Source: an uncultured Pelagibacteraceae bacterium (GTDB lineage Bacteria > Pseudomonadota > Alphaproteobacteria > Pelagibacterales > Pelagibacteraceae). From it: 59,725 nucleotides of DNA. The DNA lies in contig CACGNF010000004.1 in the NCBI GenBank assembly GCA_902574345.1, positions 1 to 59,725 on the forward strand. Reading direction: 5' to 3'. The first letter of the stretch is position 1, and every line of letters starts with the position of its first letter. Of the stretch, positions 44,528 through 54,809 are shown in pieces. Below the pieces are notes generated by a model, which made no database searches, had not been told where the DNA came from, and was given only the letters and a program-made list of their open reading frames with translations. The position numbers and the translations under genes are program-made.

Positions 44528-45665
44528 TTTCTCCCCCTTCAATTTTGTAAAAGTTTAATCTATGATTAATTTTGTTGTTTTTTACATCAAAAATTCCAAT
44601 TTTACCTTTGAATGAATTTTCTTTTTTAAAAATATTGTTTATGTCTGAAAAATCAGATTTTAAAGATAAATAATAAATTAATCCTAAGAGATCATAACTT
44701 AATAAGCTTAGATGATTTGGTTCTGAATTGTAGGTGTCGATAAATTTTTTATTAAATGACTCTAAATTTTGTTTATTAATCGATGGATAATATAAAGGCT
44801 GTATACTTTCCTCTAAAAATAAACTTTCATTAAACCATTGATTAAGAGTAATAAATAATTTACTTTTTGGTGATACATCGGTGTAGATAAGAGAAGTAAT
44901 TACGCTTTTAAGATTTTCATCAAAATCAGAGATAATAACTGAATCAAAATTTACATTTCCAATTGTATATTTTTTTTCCAGTTTCTTAATTTGTTCTTCC
45001 TTATCTACTAAATCTGAGTTTTCAACTCTAAAAATTTCATCAGCTAGGTTTTGCTTTCTCACTTCATAATTTGTTATTTTTTCAATTTGCTTTGTGAGTT
45101 TAGTTGGCTCGGTGTCATAAGTGTATTGTTTAGAAATTTTGATTTTCGATTGTTTGATAGCTTTTTTAATTTCACTTTTATATTCAAGATCGGGTGTTAA
45201 AAAAATTGTTTTTTCGACCTCACTTATTTCTAAAAATTTTTTAATAGCATTTAATTGAGACAACGAATTAACACCACTGCTGATCACATTTTTTGGTAAA
45301 TTTGAAGTTTTGTTTGTAAATGATAGAAAAATTACATCATCAATTTGATTTAAATAAAGTAAACTTTTAAAAAAAATTGGACCAAGAAATATCCTAATTC
45401 CCTTATTTTTTAACCTAATAGCTGATTGTAAAGTTTGATTAGGATCAATACCAGTGTCCATAGGATAAATTTCAATATTGTCTGTTCCAATATCATTTAA
45501 AGCCATTCTTGTTGATTTAATTATCGATTGTCCTAATTCTTTATATTCACCAGATAAAGGTGCTAGAAGCCCAATTCTAATTTTTTCATTTTGTGAAAAT
45601 GCAAATGAATAATTTGTTAGGAAAATAATTATTATCGTCAAAATAATTCTAAAAAATTTTTTCAT
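44511..45665 (-). CDS. LpoA-like periplasmic binding-fold protein (penicillin-binding protein activator)
   Basis: A 384-residue exported protein with a signal peptide (about 1-24, ending NYSFAFSQ) and a type I periplasmic binding fold: IRIGLLAPLSGEYKELGQSI, GIRIFLGPIFFKSL, and FLTPDLEYKSEIKKAI. In alphaproteobacteria this group is annotated as penicillin-binding protein activator, corresponding to the C-terminal domain of E. coli LpoA. The layout, divergent from rsmI with a BON lipoprotein following, mirrors the E. coli lpoA-rsmI-dolP neighbourhood. It lacks an obvious lipobox. An amino acid transporter binding protein is the alternative, but no permease genes are near. Confidence 0.78.
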   Translation of the reverse strand: MKKFFRIILTIIIIFLTNYSFAFSQNEKIRIGLLAPLSGEYKELGQSIIKSTRMALNDIGTDNIEIYPMDTGIDPNQTLQSAIRLKNKGIRIFLGPIFFKSLLYLNQIDDVIFLSFTNKTSNLPKNVISSGVNSLSQLNAIKKFLEISEVEKTIFLTPDLEYKSEIKKAIKQSKIKISKQYTYDTEPTKLTKQIEKITNYEVRKQNLADEIFRVENSDLVDKEEQIKKLEKKYTIGNVNFDSVIISDFDENLKSVITSLIYTDVSPKSKLFITLNQWFNESLFLEESIQPLYYPSINKQNLESFNKKFIDTYNSEPNHLSLLSYDLLGLIYYLSLKSDFSDINNIFKKENSFKGKIGIFDVKNNKINHRLNFYKIEGGEIKEIF

Positions 45666-45697
45666 TTTAATGATACTAATATATTTTAATAGTAAAT

Positions 45698-46561
45698 ATG
45701 ATTGAAAAATTAAAATCTGCTAATAGAGTGTTCAAAAAAAGTCTATATTTAGTCTCAACTCCGATAGGGAATTTAAATGATATTAGTCTTAGAGCGATAG
45801 AAACTCTCAAAAACTCAGATTACATTTTGTGTGAAGATACCAGAGTTTCTAAAAATTTATTAGAAAAATATCAAATCAAATCAAATTTAATTTCAAATCA
45901 TAAATTTAATGAGAAAAGAAATGTTATTAAAATTTTAAAGTTAATCAATCAAGGGTCAATTATTTCTTTAATTTCGGATGCTGGTACTCCAGGGATTTCC
46001 GATCCAGGTTCTGTATTAGTTAATGAGTGTATTAAGAATGACATAAATATTATTCCTATACCAGGTCCTTCAGCAGTATCATCAGCAGTCTCAATATCTG
46101 GATTTTCAGAAAAGTTTTTCTTTTATGGATTTTTTCCTGAGAAGGATAAAATTTTAAAACAAGATTTGGAAATTTTATCAAAATTAAATAGTTCAATAGT
46201 TTTTTTTATTTCTCCAAGGAAAATTAATAAGATTATTCCTTTAATTAAAAAAAATTTTATGGGTAGAAAAATTCTGATTTGTAGAGAAATGACTAAGTTT
46301 TATGAGGAATATAAAAGATCTAAAGTTGAGGATTTAGAACCATTAAATAGTAATTTAAAAGGTGAATTGACTATTGTTATTTCGGAAAAAATTGATGACA
46401 AAAAAGCTTCACAAACTTTGGATGAATCAGATAAAAGATTGATTAGAATGATGATAAATAAACTAAGTGTTAAAGAAATAACAGACTTGATAATTCGAAA
46501 AAATGAAATTTCAAAAAAAATTATTTATGATTATTGTTTGAAAATTAAAAATGAAAAATAA
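45698..46561 (+). CDS. rsmI: 16S rRNA (cytidine1402-2'-O)-methyltransferase RsmI
   Basis: SAM-dependent methyltransferase of the tetrapyrrole-methylase fold acting on C1402 in the decoding centre. The 287-residue protein begins LYLVSTPIGNLNDISLRAIETLKNSD (split), with EDTRVSKNLL, ISDAGTPGISDPG and PIPGPSAVSSAVSISGF, then the CREMTKFYEEYKR segment. It is divergent from the LpoA-like gene by 32 bp and overlaps the BON lipoprotein by 11 bp. Confidence 0.96.
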   Translation: MIEKLKSANRVFKKSLYLVSTPIGNLNDISLRAIETLKNSDYILCEDTRVSKNLLEKYQIKSNLISNHKFNEKRNVIKILKLINQGSIISLISDAGTPGISDPGSVLVNECIKNDINIIPIPGPSAVSSAVSISGFSEKFFFYGFFPEKDKILKQDLEILSKLNSSIVFFISPRKINKIIPLIKKNFMGRKILICREMTKFYEEYKRSKVEDLEPLNSNLKGELTIVISEKIDDKKASQTLDESDKRLIRMMINKLSVKEITDLIIRKNEISKKIIYDYCLKIKNEK

Positions 46562-47144
46562 AATACTTGTTTTACTTTTTGTTGGTTTTATTTTAAATGG
46601 ATGTGCTGGAGTATCATCATCAGGAATTTTTGGAACAGGTGTAAGTGTGGCTATTGACCCAAGATCTTTGGGAACTCAAATAGACGACTCTTTAATGCAA
46701 AAAAATTTAACTGCCAGAATTTTAATGATGAATAAAAACTACCTTTTATCTGTAAAATCAAAAGTTTTAGATGGTAGAATTTTTTTAACTGGTAAAGTTG
46801 ATGAACCAGAGGAAAAATTAAAATTAACTAAAATTGCATGGGAAACTGATGGAGTAAGGTCAGTGAGAAATGATATTAAAATAAAAGAGGCCTTTAATTT
46901 TAAACAATCAGCAAAAGATCTGTTAATCACTTCTCAATTAAGAACTGCATTGATTTTAAATAAAGAAATAAAGGCAACCAACTATCAAATAGATACTTAT
47001 AAAAAAAAAATTTATATTTATGGAATTTCTCTTACGAAAGATGAAAAGGATCTTGTTATAACGGAGGCAAAAGAAATTTTAGATGTTGAGGATGTAATTG
47101 CTAGTATTTTACTAGTAGATAATTTAAGAATTAAAACTAACTAA
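46551..47144 (+). CDS. BON-domain lipoprotein (DolP/YraP-like)
   Basis: A 197-residue lipoprotein with lipobox ILNGC (Cys about residue 18) and two BON domains, the first around LTARILMMNKNYLLSVKSKVLDGRIFLTGKVD (split) and the second around LLITSQLRTALILNKEIKATNYQID (split). DolP helps outer-membrane integrity and BAM function in E. coli. Two BON repeats, size, and position after rsmI fit DolP, though the similarity by eye is modest. It converges with maeB, overlapping by 4 bp. Confidence 0.85.
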   Translation: MKNKILVLLFVGFILNGCAGVSSSGIFGTGVSVAIDPRSLGTQIDDSLMQKNLTARILMMNKNYLLSVKSKVLDGRIFLTGKVDEPEEKLKLTKIAWETDGVRSVRNDIKIKEAFNFKQSAKDLLITSQLRTALILNKEIKATNYQIDTYKKKIYIYGISLTKDEKDLVITEAKEILDVEDVIASILLVDNLRIKTN

Positions 47145-49426
47145 TTTTTTTTATAATCAATTACATCAGCTGAGTAAGCTGCAATTGAAGCTAAGTTTAA
47201 AATATCAGAAGTTGATGATCTTAAAGGTGCTATTTCAATAGGTAAACCTAAACCAATTAATAAAGGTCCAATTACCTTTGCTCTACTCATTGACTTAATC
47301 ATTTTATAGGAAATAGCTGCACTATGTTGGCTGGGCATAATTAAAACATTTGAGTTACCAACTATTTCTGAAAATGGATAAAGTTCTTTGTATATCTCTT
47401 CTAAAGCAACATCTGGTTGCATCTCACCATCAAATTTAAAATCAACCTTATCTGATTTCAAAATCTTAACAGCATCACTTAATCTTTTTGTTCTATCTGT
47501 TGCTGGCTCCCCAAAAGTAGAGTGAGATAAAAAAGCAACTTTAGGATCAAAACCAAATAATTTTGCTACCCTTGCTGCTGATTTTGCCATTTCAGCTAGT
47601 TGTTTTGCGTCTGGGTATTCTATAACTGATGTGTCGCAAATAAATATTGTTTTTCCTCTATTCACAACCAGGTTTAATCCGAACATAATTTCTCCAGGTC
47701 TAGAATCAACAACTTTAATAATTTTTTCTAGTGAAGATGAGTATCTCCTTGTGTTCCCAGTTATCATCGCATCTGCATCCTGACACGCAACCATGCATGA
47801 AGCCCAAATAACTCTATCGTTTCTTACAAGTCTATCACAATCCCATTCTAACATTCCCTTTTCTCTTTGAAGTTTTTTAAATAAATATTTTACATATTTT
47901 TCTCTTTTGGCTGTGTCTTTTGAGTTTACAATTTCAATATCAAAATTTTCATTATAACCAATTTTTTTTATTTGATTTTTAATCAGCTCCTCTTTTCCAA
48001 CTAAGATGGGTATTCCTAAGTCAGAGTTTTTAAAAGCTATAGCAGCTTTAAGTGTATTTTCATCCTCACCATCAGCAAAAACAACTTTTTTTTGTTTTTT
48101 CTTTATATAACTATTTACACCTTGCATAATTGTTACTGTTGGATCTAATCTTTGTTTAAGTTGGTCCTTATAGATTTCAAAATTATCAATTTTCTTTCTC
48201 GCTACGCCAGTGTCAATAGCAGCTTTTGCAACTGCAGTCGGTATAACACTAATTAATCTTGGATCAAATGTCGATGGAATTATATAATCTTTTCCATAGT
48301 GAGGTCTTTCACCTCCCATTGCTGCAATGACTTCATCCGGTACATCTTCTTTAGCTAGTTTTGCAATTGCATGTGCAGCTGCAATTTTCATCTCTTCATT
48401 AATTGTTTTTGATCGTACATCTAATGCACCTCTAAAAATATATGGAAACCCTATTAAATTGTTTACTTGATTAGGGTAATCTGACCTTCCGGTCGCTATA
48501 ATTGCATCATCTCTAACCTCTTCAATTTCTTCAGGTGTAATTTCTGGATCAGGGTTAGCACATGCAAATATAATTGGGTTTTTTGCCATTTTTTTTACCA
48601 TGTCTTTAGTTAACGCTCCTTTTGCAGATAAACCTAAAAAAACATCTGCATCAGTAATAGCATCATCTAGAGTTCTATCTTTTGTTTCAATTGCATGACT
48701 TGATTTCCATTGGTTCAAATTATCTCGACCTCTGTAAATGACCCCTTTTCTGTCTACCATTGTAATATTTTTTTGGGGCACACCAGTCTTTTTAAATAAA
48801 TTAGCGCAAGCCATAGCTGACGCTCCAGCACCATTTACTACTATTTTAACTTTATCAATTTTTTTTTTACTAATGTCTAAAGCATTAATAAGTGCTGCAG
48901 TTGTAATAATTGCAGTTCCATGCTGATCATCATGAAACACAGGTATATCAAGTATTTCTTTAAGCTTTTCTTCAATAATAAAACAATCAGGAGCAGCAAT
49001 ATCCTCAAGATTAATACCCCCAAAACTTGGAGCAAAATTTTTTATACTATTTATGATTTCATCTGGATTTTCGGAGTCTATCTCTAAATCAATAGAGTCA
49101 ATATCAGCAAATCTTTTAAATAAAACAGCCTTACCTTCCATCACTGGTTTAGATGCTAACGCACCTAAATTTCCCATTCCCAAAATTGCTGAGCCATTAC
49201 TAATTACCGCAACAAGGTTACCTTTACTTGTATAATCAAACGCAGCCTCAGGATTTTCACTGATTGCTCTTACAGGCGCAGCTACACCAGGAGAATATGC
49301 CAAAGCCAGATCTCTTTTTGTCGTCATATTTTTTGAAGAAGATATTTCAATCTTGCCTGGCTTTTTATCTTTGTGAAAATCTAAAGCTTCTTTATCTGTG
49401 TAATGATCAATTTTTGTTTTTTTCAT
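47141..49426 (-). CDS. maeB: NADP-dependent malic enzyme with C-terminal phosphotransacetylase-like domain
   Basis: Oxidative decarboxylation of malate to pyruvate, making NADPH. The 761-residue hybrid has the malic domain (LALAYSPGVAAPVRAI, GNGSAILGMGNLGALASKPVMEGKAVLFK-type stretch, VFHDDQHGTAI), a nucleotide-binding IVVNGAGASAMACANLF, then from about residue 430 a Pta-like domain (VFADGEDENTLKAA, then LIGLGLPIEIAPLRSS). In known hybrids this domain is regulatory (acetyl-CoA inhibition), not catalytic. It is divergent from murJ by 50 bp. Confidence 0.96.
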   Translation of the reverse strand: MKKTKIDHYTDKEALDFHKDKKPGKIEISSSKNMTTKRDLALAYSPGVAAPVRAISENPEAAFDYTSKGNLVAVISNGSAILGMGNLGALASKPVMEGKAVLFKRFADIDSIDLEIDSENPDEIINSIKNFAPSFGGINLEDIAAPDCFIIEEKLKEILDIPVFHDDQHGTAIITTAALINALDISKKKIDKVKIVVNGAGASAMACANLFKKTGVPQKNITMVDRKGVIYRGRDNLNQWKSSHAIETKDRTLDDAITDADVFLGLSAKGALTKDMVKKMAKNPIIFACANPDPEITPEEIEEVRDDAIIATGRSDYPNQVNNLIGFPYIFRGALDVRSKTINEEMKIAAAHAIAKLAKEDVPDEVIAAMGGERPHYGKDYIIPSTFDPRLISVIPTAVAKAAIDTGVARKKIDNFEIYKDQLKQRLDPTVTIMQGVNSYIKKKQKKVVFADGEDENTLKAAIAFKNSDLGIPILVGKEELIKNQIKKIGYNENFDIEIVNSKDTAKREKYVKYLFKKLQREKGMLEWDCDRLVRNDRVIWASCMVACQDADAMITGNTRRYSSSLEKIIKVVDSRPGEIMFGLNLVVNRGKTIFICDTSVIEYPDAKQLAEMAKSAARVAKLFGFDPKVAFLSHSTFGEPATDRTKRLSDAVKILKSDKVDFKFDGEMQPDVALEEIYKELYPFSEIVGNSNVLIMPSQHSAAISYKMIKSMSRAKVIGPLLIGLGLPIEIAPLRSSTSDILNLASIAAYSADVIDYKKN

Positions 49427-49476
49427 TTATGCTAATTAGGTGTACAAATGGGGTAAAATTAAGACTAATATGATTT

Positions 49477-51006
49477 ATGAATTTAGTTAAGTCAACAGGG
49501 ACTTTTGGTTTTTATACTATTATCAGTAGATTACTTGGTTATTTAAGAGATGTTTTGATAGCAATTTTTCTTGGAACAAGTTTTTTAGCAGATGTATTTT
49601 TTGTAGCATTTAGAATACCCAATACTTTTAGAAGATTATTTGCAGAAGGAACCTTTAATGCAGCTTTTATACCAAGTTATACTTCAGAATTAGTAAAAAA
49701 AAAAACTGGATCACAAAAATTTGCTAATGAAATTTTCAATTTATTATTTTTAGGTCTATTGTTTTTAGTTTTGATTATAGAAATTTTCATGCCATTTTTT
49801 GTGAGGCTAATAGCGCCAGGTTTTGTTGATAATTCGGAAAAAATTCAGCTTGCTGTCAATCTTACAAGGATAACCATGCCATTTTTGATGTTTGTAAGTT
49901 TATCTTCTTTTTTTGCTGCAGTTCTAAATTCTCACAATAAGTTTGCTGCTGCCTCTGCAGCTCCAATAATCCTTAATGTAGTCTTGATTGGAATTTTATT
50001 TTTTGGCAAATTTCTTAACGACGAGCTAGTTTATTATTTATCATATGGAGTTTCTATTGCAGGATTACTACAGCTTGTTTTTTTATATCAATTTGCAAAA
50101 AAATTTTATTTTATAAGACTTAATTTTAATTTTAAAATTGATAATAAGGTAAAATTTTTTTTCAAAAAACTTTTACCTAGTATTTTCTCATCCGGTGTTA
50201 CACAAATAAATATTCTTGTGGGTACTATAATTGCATCTTTTCAAGCCAGTGCTGTATCTTATTTATATTATGCTGATAGGATTTATCAAATAAATCTGGC
50301 AATTGCAGGAATTGCGATAGGTGTGGTTGTTCTGCCACAACTTTCAAAACATGTTTTTTTAAAAAAGAAAAATAAAATACTTTTATTACAAAATAAAGCA
50401 CTTGAGCTTAGTATGTTTTTAAGTCTACCAGCTTCAGTTGCTTTAATTGTAGGATCAGAACAAATTATTTCTGCATTATTTGGCTATGGTTCTTTTGATG
50501 AGTTGTCAGTAACTAACTCGGCAAATGCACTTTATTATTTTGGATTAGGATTACCTGCTTTTGCTCTGATTAAAGTATTTTCCACTTTCTTTTTTGCAAA
50601 TCAGGATACTAAAACACCATTTTATATTTCATTATTTTCAGTAATTTTAAATATATTAATAAGTGTTTATTTTTTTAGAGAAATTGGTTTTATAATCATT
50701 CCTATAGCTACAACAATTTCATCATGGTTTAACGCAATAATATTATTTGTGTACTTAAAAAATAAAGATTTATTTCATTTTAATGAATTATTTTTCGCCA
50801 AATTAACAAAAATACTTCTGGCATCTATATTAATGGGAATATTTTTTAATTATTTAATTTTGTTTTTTCAAAATAAATTGATTTATGAATATAATTTTAA
50901 ATCTTTTTATTTGATACTTTCAGCTTTTTTAAGTCTTATATTCTATTTGAGTTTTTCATTATTTATCAAAGCTTTCAAATATGGTGATATTAAACTAAAG
51001 TATTAA
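49477..51006 (+). CDS. murJ: Lipid II flippase MurJ
   Basis: Integral membrane flippase that moves lipid II to the periplasm. The 509-residue protein has about fourteen hydrophobic segments. The N-terminal [24 protein letters not shown], the [28 protein letters not shown] box (split) and the PRLSK-type motif (VVLPQLSKH) are all present. It precedes trpS by 2 bp, a common alphaproteobacterial pair. Confidence 0.96.
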   Translation: MNLVKSTGTFGFYTIISRLLGYLRDVLIAIFLGTSFLADVFFVAFRIPNTFRRLFAEGTFNAAFIPSYTSELVKKKTGSQKFANEIFNLLFLGLLFLVLIIEIFMPFFVRLIAPGFVDNSEKIQLAVNLTRITMPFLMFVSLSSFFAAVLNSHNKFAAASAAPIILNVVLIGILFFGKFLNDELVYYLSYGVSIAGLLQLVFLYQFAKKFYFIRLNFNFKIDNKVKFFFKKLLPSIFSSGVTQINILVGTIIASFQASAVSYLYYADRIYQINLAIAGIAIGVVVLPQLSKHVFLKKKNKILLLQNKALELSMFLSLPASVALIVGSEQIISALFGYGSFDELSVTNSANALYYFGLGLPAFALIKVFSTFFFANQDTKTPFYISLFSVILNILISVYFFREIGFIIIPIATTISSWFNAIILFVYLKNKDLFHFNELFFAKLTKILLASILMGIFFNYLILFFQNKLIYEYNFKSFYLILSAFLSLIFYLSFSLFIKAFKYGDIKLKY

Positions 51007-51008
51007 CT

Positions 51009-52010
51009 ATGGGAAAAAAAATTTTTTCAGGTGTTCAGCCTACTGGAAATCTTCATCTTGGAAATTATTTGGGAGCAATTAAAAATTTTGTAAAACTTAA
51101 CAATGAAGATCAAAATGAGTGTGTGTTCTGTGTTGTTGATCTTCATGCAATAACAGTTGCTCAAGATCCAAAAAAATTAAAAGATAATGTTTATGAAACT
51201 GTAGCAACTTTTATTGCTTGTGGTATTGATCCTAAAAAAAGTATTATTTTTAATCAATCAAGTGTGAGTGCTCATTCAGAAACAGCCTGGATATTAAGTT
51301 GTGTTGCTAGAATGGGATGGCTTAATAGAATGACCCAATTTAAAGAGAAAGCCGGAAAAGATAAAGAAAAAGCAAGTATCGGTCTTTATTCTTATCCTGT
51401 TCTAATGGCAGCAGATATTTTGTTATATGACACAACCCACGTACCTGTTGGAGATGATCAAAAGCAACATTTGGAACTTTGTCGAGATATAGCTCAAAAA
51501 TTTAATAATGATTTTAATGCTGATGGTTTTTTTAAAATTCCTGAGCCGTTAATTCAAAAAGAGTTTTCAAGAATAATGAGCTTGAGAGATGGTACAAAAA
51601 AAATGAGTAAATCTGAATTATCAGATCTGAGCAGGATAAATTTATCGGATGATAAAGACCAAATAATAAATAAAATCAAAAAAGCAAAAACTGATACTTT
51701 GCCATTACCATCCGCTAGTGCAGATTTAGAAAAAAGACCCGAAGCAAAGAATTTGATGGGTATTTATTCTAGTTTAATGGATGTAAGTTTAGAGGATACA
51801 ATTGATATATTTTCTGGAAAAAATTTTTCGGAATTTAAAGAAAATTTATCACAAGTTATGGTTGATAAAATTAGTCCAATATCATCTGAAATCAAAAAGT
51901 TATTAAATGATAAAAAATATTTAGATCAAATATTATTAGAGGGAACTCAAAAAGCAGATAAAATAGCTTCGGAAAAGGTAAAAAAAATCCAAGAACTTGT
52001 TGGTTTTTAG
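51009..52010 (+). CDS. trpS: Tryptophanyl-tRNA synthetase TrpS
   Basis: Charges tRNA-Trp. The 333-residue class Ic synthetase shows the HIGH-like [19 protein letters not shown] (residues 7-25), VCDLHAIT-type [31 protein letters not shown] (split) and the KMSKS loop [13 protein letters not shown]. It follows murJ by 2 bp and precedes nfuA by 52 bp. Confidence 0.98.
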   Translation: MGKKIFSGVQPTGNLHLGNYLGAIKNFVKLNNEDQNECVFCVVDLHAITVAQDPKKLKDNVYETVATFIACGIDPKKSIIFNQSSVSAHSETAWILSCVARMGWLNRMTQFKEKAGKDKEKASIGLYSYPVLMAADILLYDTTHVPVGDDQKQHLELCRDIAQKFNNDFNADGFFKIPEPLIQKEFSRIMSLRDGTKKMSKSELSDLSRINLSDDKDQIINKIKKAKTDTLPLPSASADLEKRPEAKNLMGIYSSLMDVSLEDTIDIFSGKNFSEFKENLSQVMVDKISPISSEIKKLLNDKKYLDQILLEGTQKADKIASEKVKKIQELVGF

Positions 52011-52062
52011 GATTTTTTTATTAACAAGTTTCATTTTTACAATTATTGATTATATATAAATC

Positions 52063-52602
52063 ATGTTTGTCCAGACCGAAATAACGCCGAACCCAAATTC
52101 TTTAAAATTCTTACCAGGTAAGAATGTTTCAAATAAAGGGTCATTTGAAATTACACAAAAAGATCAAACTAATAATGAATTAGTTAAAAATTTGTTGTCT
52201 ATAAATGGAGTTGAAGGCATTTTTCTAGGTAAAGATTTTATCTCAATAAATAAATATGATGACATATCATGGGATGAAATTAAACATATAGTAATTTCTT
52301 TAATCAATGATTTTTATTCTAGCGGAAAAGAGTGTGTTGTTGAAAATACTTTAATTGAAAATAATGAAAATTTAAAAGATATAGAAAAAAAAATAGTTAA
52401 AATATTAGATGAAAAAATCAGACCTGCAGTTGCGAAAGATGGTGGAGATATTAAATTTAAAGAGTTTAAAGATGGTATTGTTAAAGTGCAGCTCCAAGGG
52501 AGTTGTTCGGGTTGCCCAAGTTCAACTATGACATTAAAACAGGGAGTTCAAAATCTTCTTTGTCACTATCTACCAGAAGTTAAGAAGGTTGAGGCCCTTT
52601 AA
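52063..52602 (+). CDS. nfuA: NfuA/NifU-family iron-sulfur carrier
   Basis: Carrier that delivers Fe-S clusters. The 179-residue protein has an N-terminal NFU_N domain (TEITPNPNSLKFLPGK, then SINGVEGIFLGKDFISI) and the C-terminal NifU domain with VAKDGGDIKFKEF and the CSGCPSSTMTLKQGV motif whose two cysteines hold the cluster. The A-type degenerate domain of E. coli NfuA is replaced by the NFU_N form found in alphaproteobacteria and mitochondria. MiaB, which needs clusters, is encoded 3 kb downstream. Confidence 0.95.
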   Translation: MFVQTEITPNPNSLKFLPGKNVSNKGSFEITQKDQTNNELVKNLLSINGVEGIFLGKDFISINKYDDISWDEIKHIVISLINDFYSSGKECVVENTLIENNENLKDIEKKIVKILDEKIRPAVAKDGGDIKFKEFKDGIVKVQLQGSCSGCPSSTMTLKQGVQNLLCHYLPEVKKVEAL

Positions 52603-53751
52603 ATGTTTAGTTTTAAATTAAAAAATCTTAAATTCTTAAATCAAATGATTTTTTTTAAGTCAAAATTTTATTTTGTTAGAATGAGAAGGAAGAATTTAAA
52701 AATATTTAAGTTTTTTGATGATAGACGAATTGGTGCAATTCCAAGAATATTTTTAACAAGTATTTTTGTTGTATTTTCCTTCTATCATATTCCATCAATA
52801 ATTAATTTTGCTAATAAGCAGCTTTTAGAAGATAAAGAATTTCAAAATAATTCTAAGGCTATACTAGCTTATACACTCAATAAAAAAGAGGGTGTTGAAA
52901 CTGATGGAGGAGATTTAAATGAAAAAGATTTGTTAATTGATATATTCAGTCTAAACGATCTTGAAACAGATACTGTAAGATTAAATGCATCAACAATTAA
53001 ACAATTATTTCAAGACACAGACTATAAACTAGATGATGTAAGGGAAACAAAGTTAGTTAAGCCTGTCGCTTTAACTTTACTTCCTGGTGAAATCAAAATG
53101 ATCGAAAGTACCAAGAAAAGAAAAGAGTTTTTTATTCAAATAGTATTACCTTTAGTCTTAAAAGAAAATAATAATATTAGATTAGATCGAAAGACTTTGT
53201 TTAAAATTATAAATAAAAGCAATAATACTAAATTAGAAAAAAAATGGCTTGAAAAAAAATACAAACAGTATGGAGTAACATCTAAAGATTTAACAACACT
53301 CAAAATCAGGATGGATGAAATACCAGTTTCTTTGGCACTTGCTCAAGCTGCGAAAGAAACAGGATGGGGAACATCAAGATTTGCACAAGAGGGTAATGCA
53401 CTTTTCGGGCAATGGACTTGGTCTGGTGATGGCTTAAAGCCTAAAGAGGCTGATGAGAATAAGGGTCATAAAGTTATGAAATTCAATGTATTACAGGCCT
53501 CAGTTAGAGCTTATCAAAGAAATTTAAATACCCATCGATCATATAAAAATTTTAGATTAGCTAGAGCACATTTAAGAGATAATAATCAACCTTTAGATAG
53601 TTTAATTCTTTCTCAATTTTTAAAAAATTATGCTGAAACAGGAAATCAGTATGTTGAAGTTTTGCAAAAAATTATTAATCAAAACAATTTAAAAGATTTT
53701 GATGATGCTAAGTTACTTCCTTCAAGCAAAGAGCTTGAAAGTTTAATTTAG
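52603..53751 (+). CDS. Bax-like glucosaminidase-domain protein
   Basis: A 382-residue protein with one membrane segment (IPRIFLTSIFVVFSFYHIPS, about 45-64) and a C-terminal glucosaminidase domain: ALAQAAKETGWGTSRFAQEGNALFGQWTW (split) with the catalytic Glu, then VRAYQRNLNTHRSYKNFR and FLKNYAETGNQYV. The E. coli Bax family has this layout, and peptidoglycan trimming is the likely role. The ATG directly after nfuA is used, but starts at Met15 or Met27 are equally possible because the first 26 residues are atypical and poorly constrained. Confidence 0.88.
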   Translation: MFSFKLKNLKFLNQMIFFKSKFYFVRMRRKNLKIFKFFDDRRIGAIPRIFLTSIFVVFSFYHIPSIINFANKQLLEDKEFQNNSKAILAYTLNKKEGVETDGGDLNEKDLLIDIFSLNDLETDTVRLNASTIKQLFQDTDYKLDDVRETKLVKPVALTLLPGEIKMIESTKKRKEFFIQIVLPLVLKENNNIRLDRKTLFKIINKSNNTKLEKKWLEKKYKQYGVTSKDLTTLKIRMDEIPVSLALAQAAKETGWGTSRFAQEGNALFGQWTWSGDGLKPKEADENKGHKVMKFNVLQASVRAYQRNLNTHRSYKNFRLARAHLRDNNQPLDSLILSQFLKNYAETGNQYVEVLQKIINQNNLKDFDDAKLLPSSKELESLI

Positions 53752-54809
53752 TTTTCCATTATAACAAATTGGGTTCCAAACCAACGCCACTTGCCATCAT
53801 CATTTAAGGAACAATTTATTCTTCCACGTCTTGGTAAAAATTTAGTTTCGAAATTGATATAAAGAATATTTTTTTCGAATACTAAATTTGGTTGGCCCCA
53901 TGAACCACCATCATTTGAATAACAATTGATATTTTTAATATTTTTTTGATTATCAAAAAATTCCACAATTAATTTAGGTGGATTATCATTATTTTCTAAT
54001 TTTTTTTCTACTGGTTTAAGAGATTTGTACTCTAGAGGATTATAATTTATTAGTGAGTTAAATCGTTTTAAATCTCCATACTTTTCATTTATCGGAAATC
54101 TTGGTAATTCAAATTTATCTTTATTGTTGTCAATTATTCCAGAGTGTTGTCCAAAAGCAATTTCAAAATTTTTTGATATATAATTTTTCATAAAAAGAGA
54201 ATATTCACCAAAAGGATATGAAAATATTGGTGGCACATAGCCTAGTTTATCTTTAAAAATTTCAGTTGCTGTTTCCATATCATTTATGAATTCTTTTTCT
54301 GTCATATCAATTAAATATTCATGTGTATGTGAATGGTGTCCTATATAGCCTATATCGGAGTCATCAATTTCTTTAATTTCATCCCAAGTCATATACCCTT
54401 TTTTACCTACAGGTTCAGTAGATACAAATAAGATGAATGGAATTTTATTTTTTTTTAGATATGGCCAGGCCTCATTATAAAATGATTTAAATCCATCATC
54501 TATTGTAATTAAAATTTTCTTGCTCTTTTTTACCTTATTAAATTCATTTAAAAAATTTTGAGGGTCATAAAATTCATACCCTTGATTTTTAATAATTTTC
54601 ATTTGCTCATCAAACATATCCATTCTAATATTTGTTGATGGATATTTATTTTCATTAAAGCGATGATACATCAATGATAAAACACCACTATCTCTAGAAT
54701 AAGATTTGATATTATTCTCTTGTGAAATACAATTAACTAGAAATATAAATTGTAAGATGAATAAGCTAATTATAGATGCTGCTAAAGATAAAATTTTTTT
54801 AATGATCAT
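53748..54809 (-). CDS. Polysaccharide deacetylase (NodB-domain) exported protein
   Basis: A 353-residue exported protein with a hydrophobic N terminus (about 1-27, possibly an odd lipobox LVNC). The NodB domain shows VLSLMYHRFN, the catalytic and metal residues in ILITIDDGFKSFY (Asp-Asp) and GHHSHTHEYL (His-X3-His), plus IFSYPFGEYS. A C-terminal region of about 110 residues (from residue 240) is a beta-rich extension of unknown role with a GSWGQPN motif. Its 5' end overlaps tsaB by 53 bp on opposite strands. Confidence 0.87.
   Translation of the reverse strand: MIIKKILSLAASIISLFILQFIFLVNCISQENNIKSYSRDSGVLSLMYHRFNENKYPSTNIRMDMFDEQMKIIKNQGYEFYDPQNFLNEFNKVKKSKKILITIDDGFKSFYNEAWPYLKKNKIPFILFVSTEPVGKKGYMTWDEIKEIDDSDIGYIGHHSHTHEYLIDMTEKEFINDMETATEIFKDKLGYVPPIFSYPFGEYSLFMKNYISKNFEIAFGQHSGIIDNNKDKFELPRFPINEKYGDLKRFNSLINYNPLEYKSLKPVEKKLENNDNPPKLIVEFFDNQKNIKNINCYSNDGGSWGQPNLVFEKNILYINFETKFLPRRGRINCSLNDDGKWRWFGTQFVIMEN

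Noticed and set aside
49427..49476. Glycine-type riboswitch before maeB or murJ
   Set aside because: The 50-bp gap is too short for any known riboswitch aptamer and shows no conserved stems.
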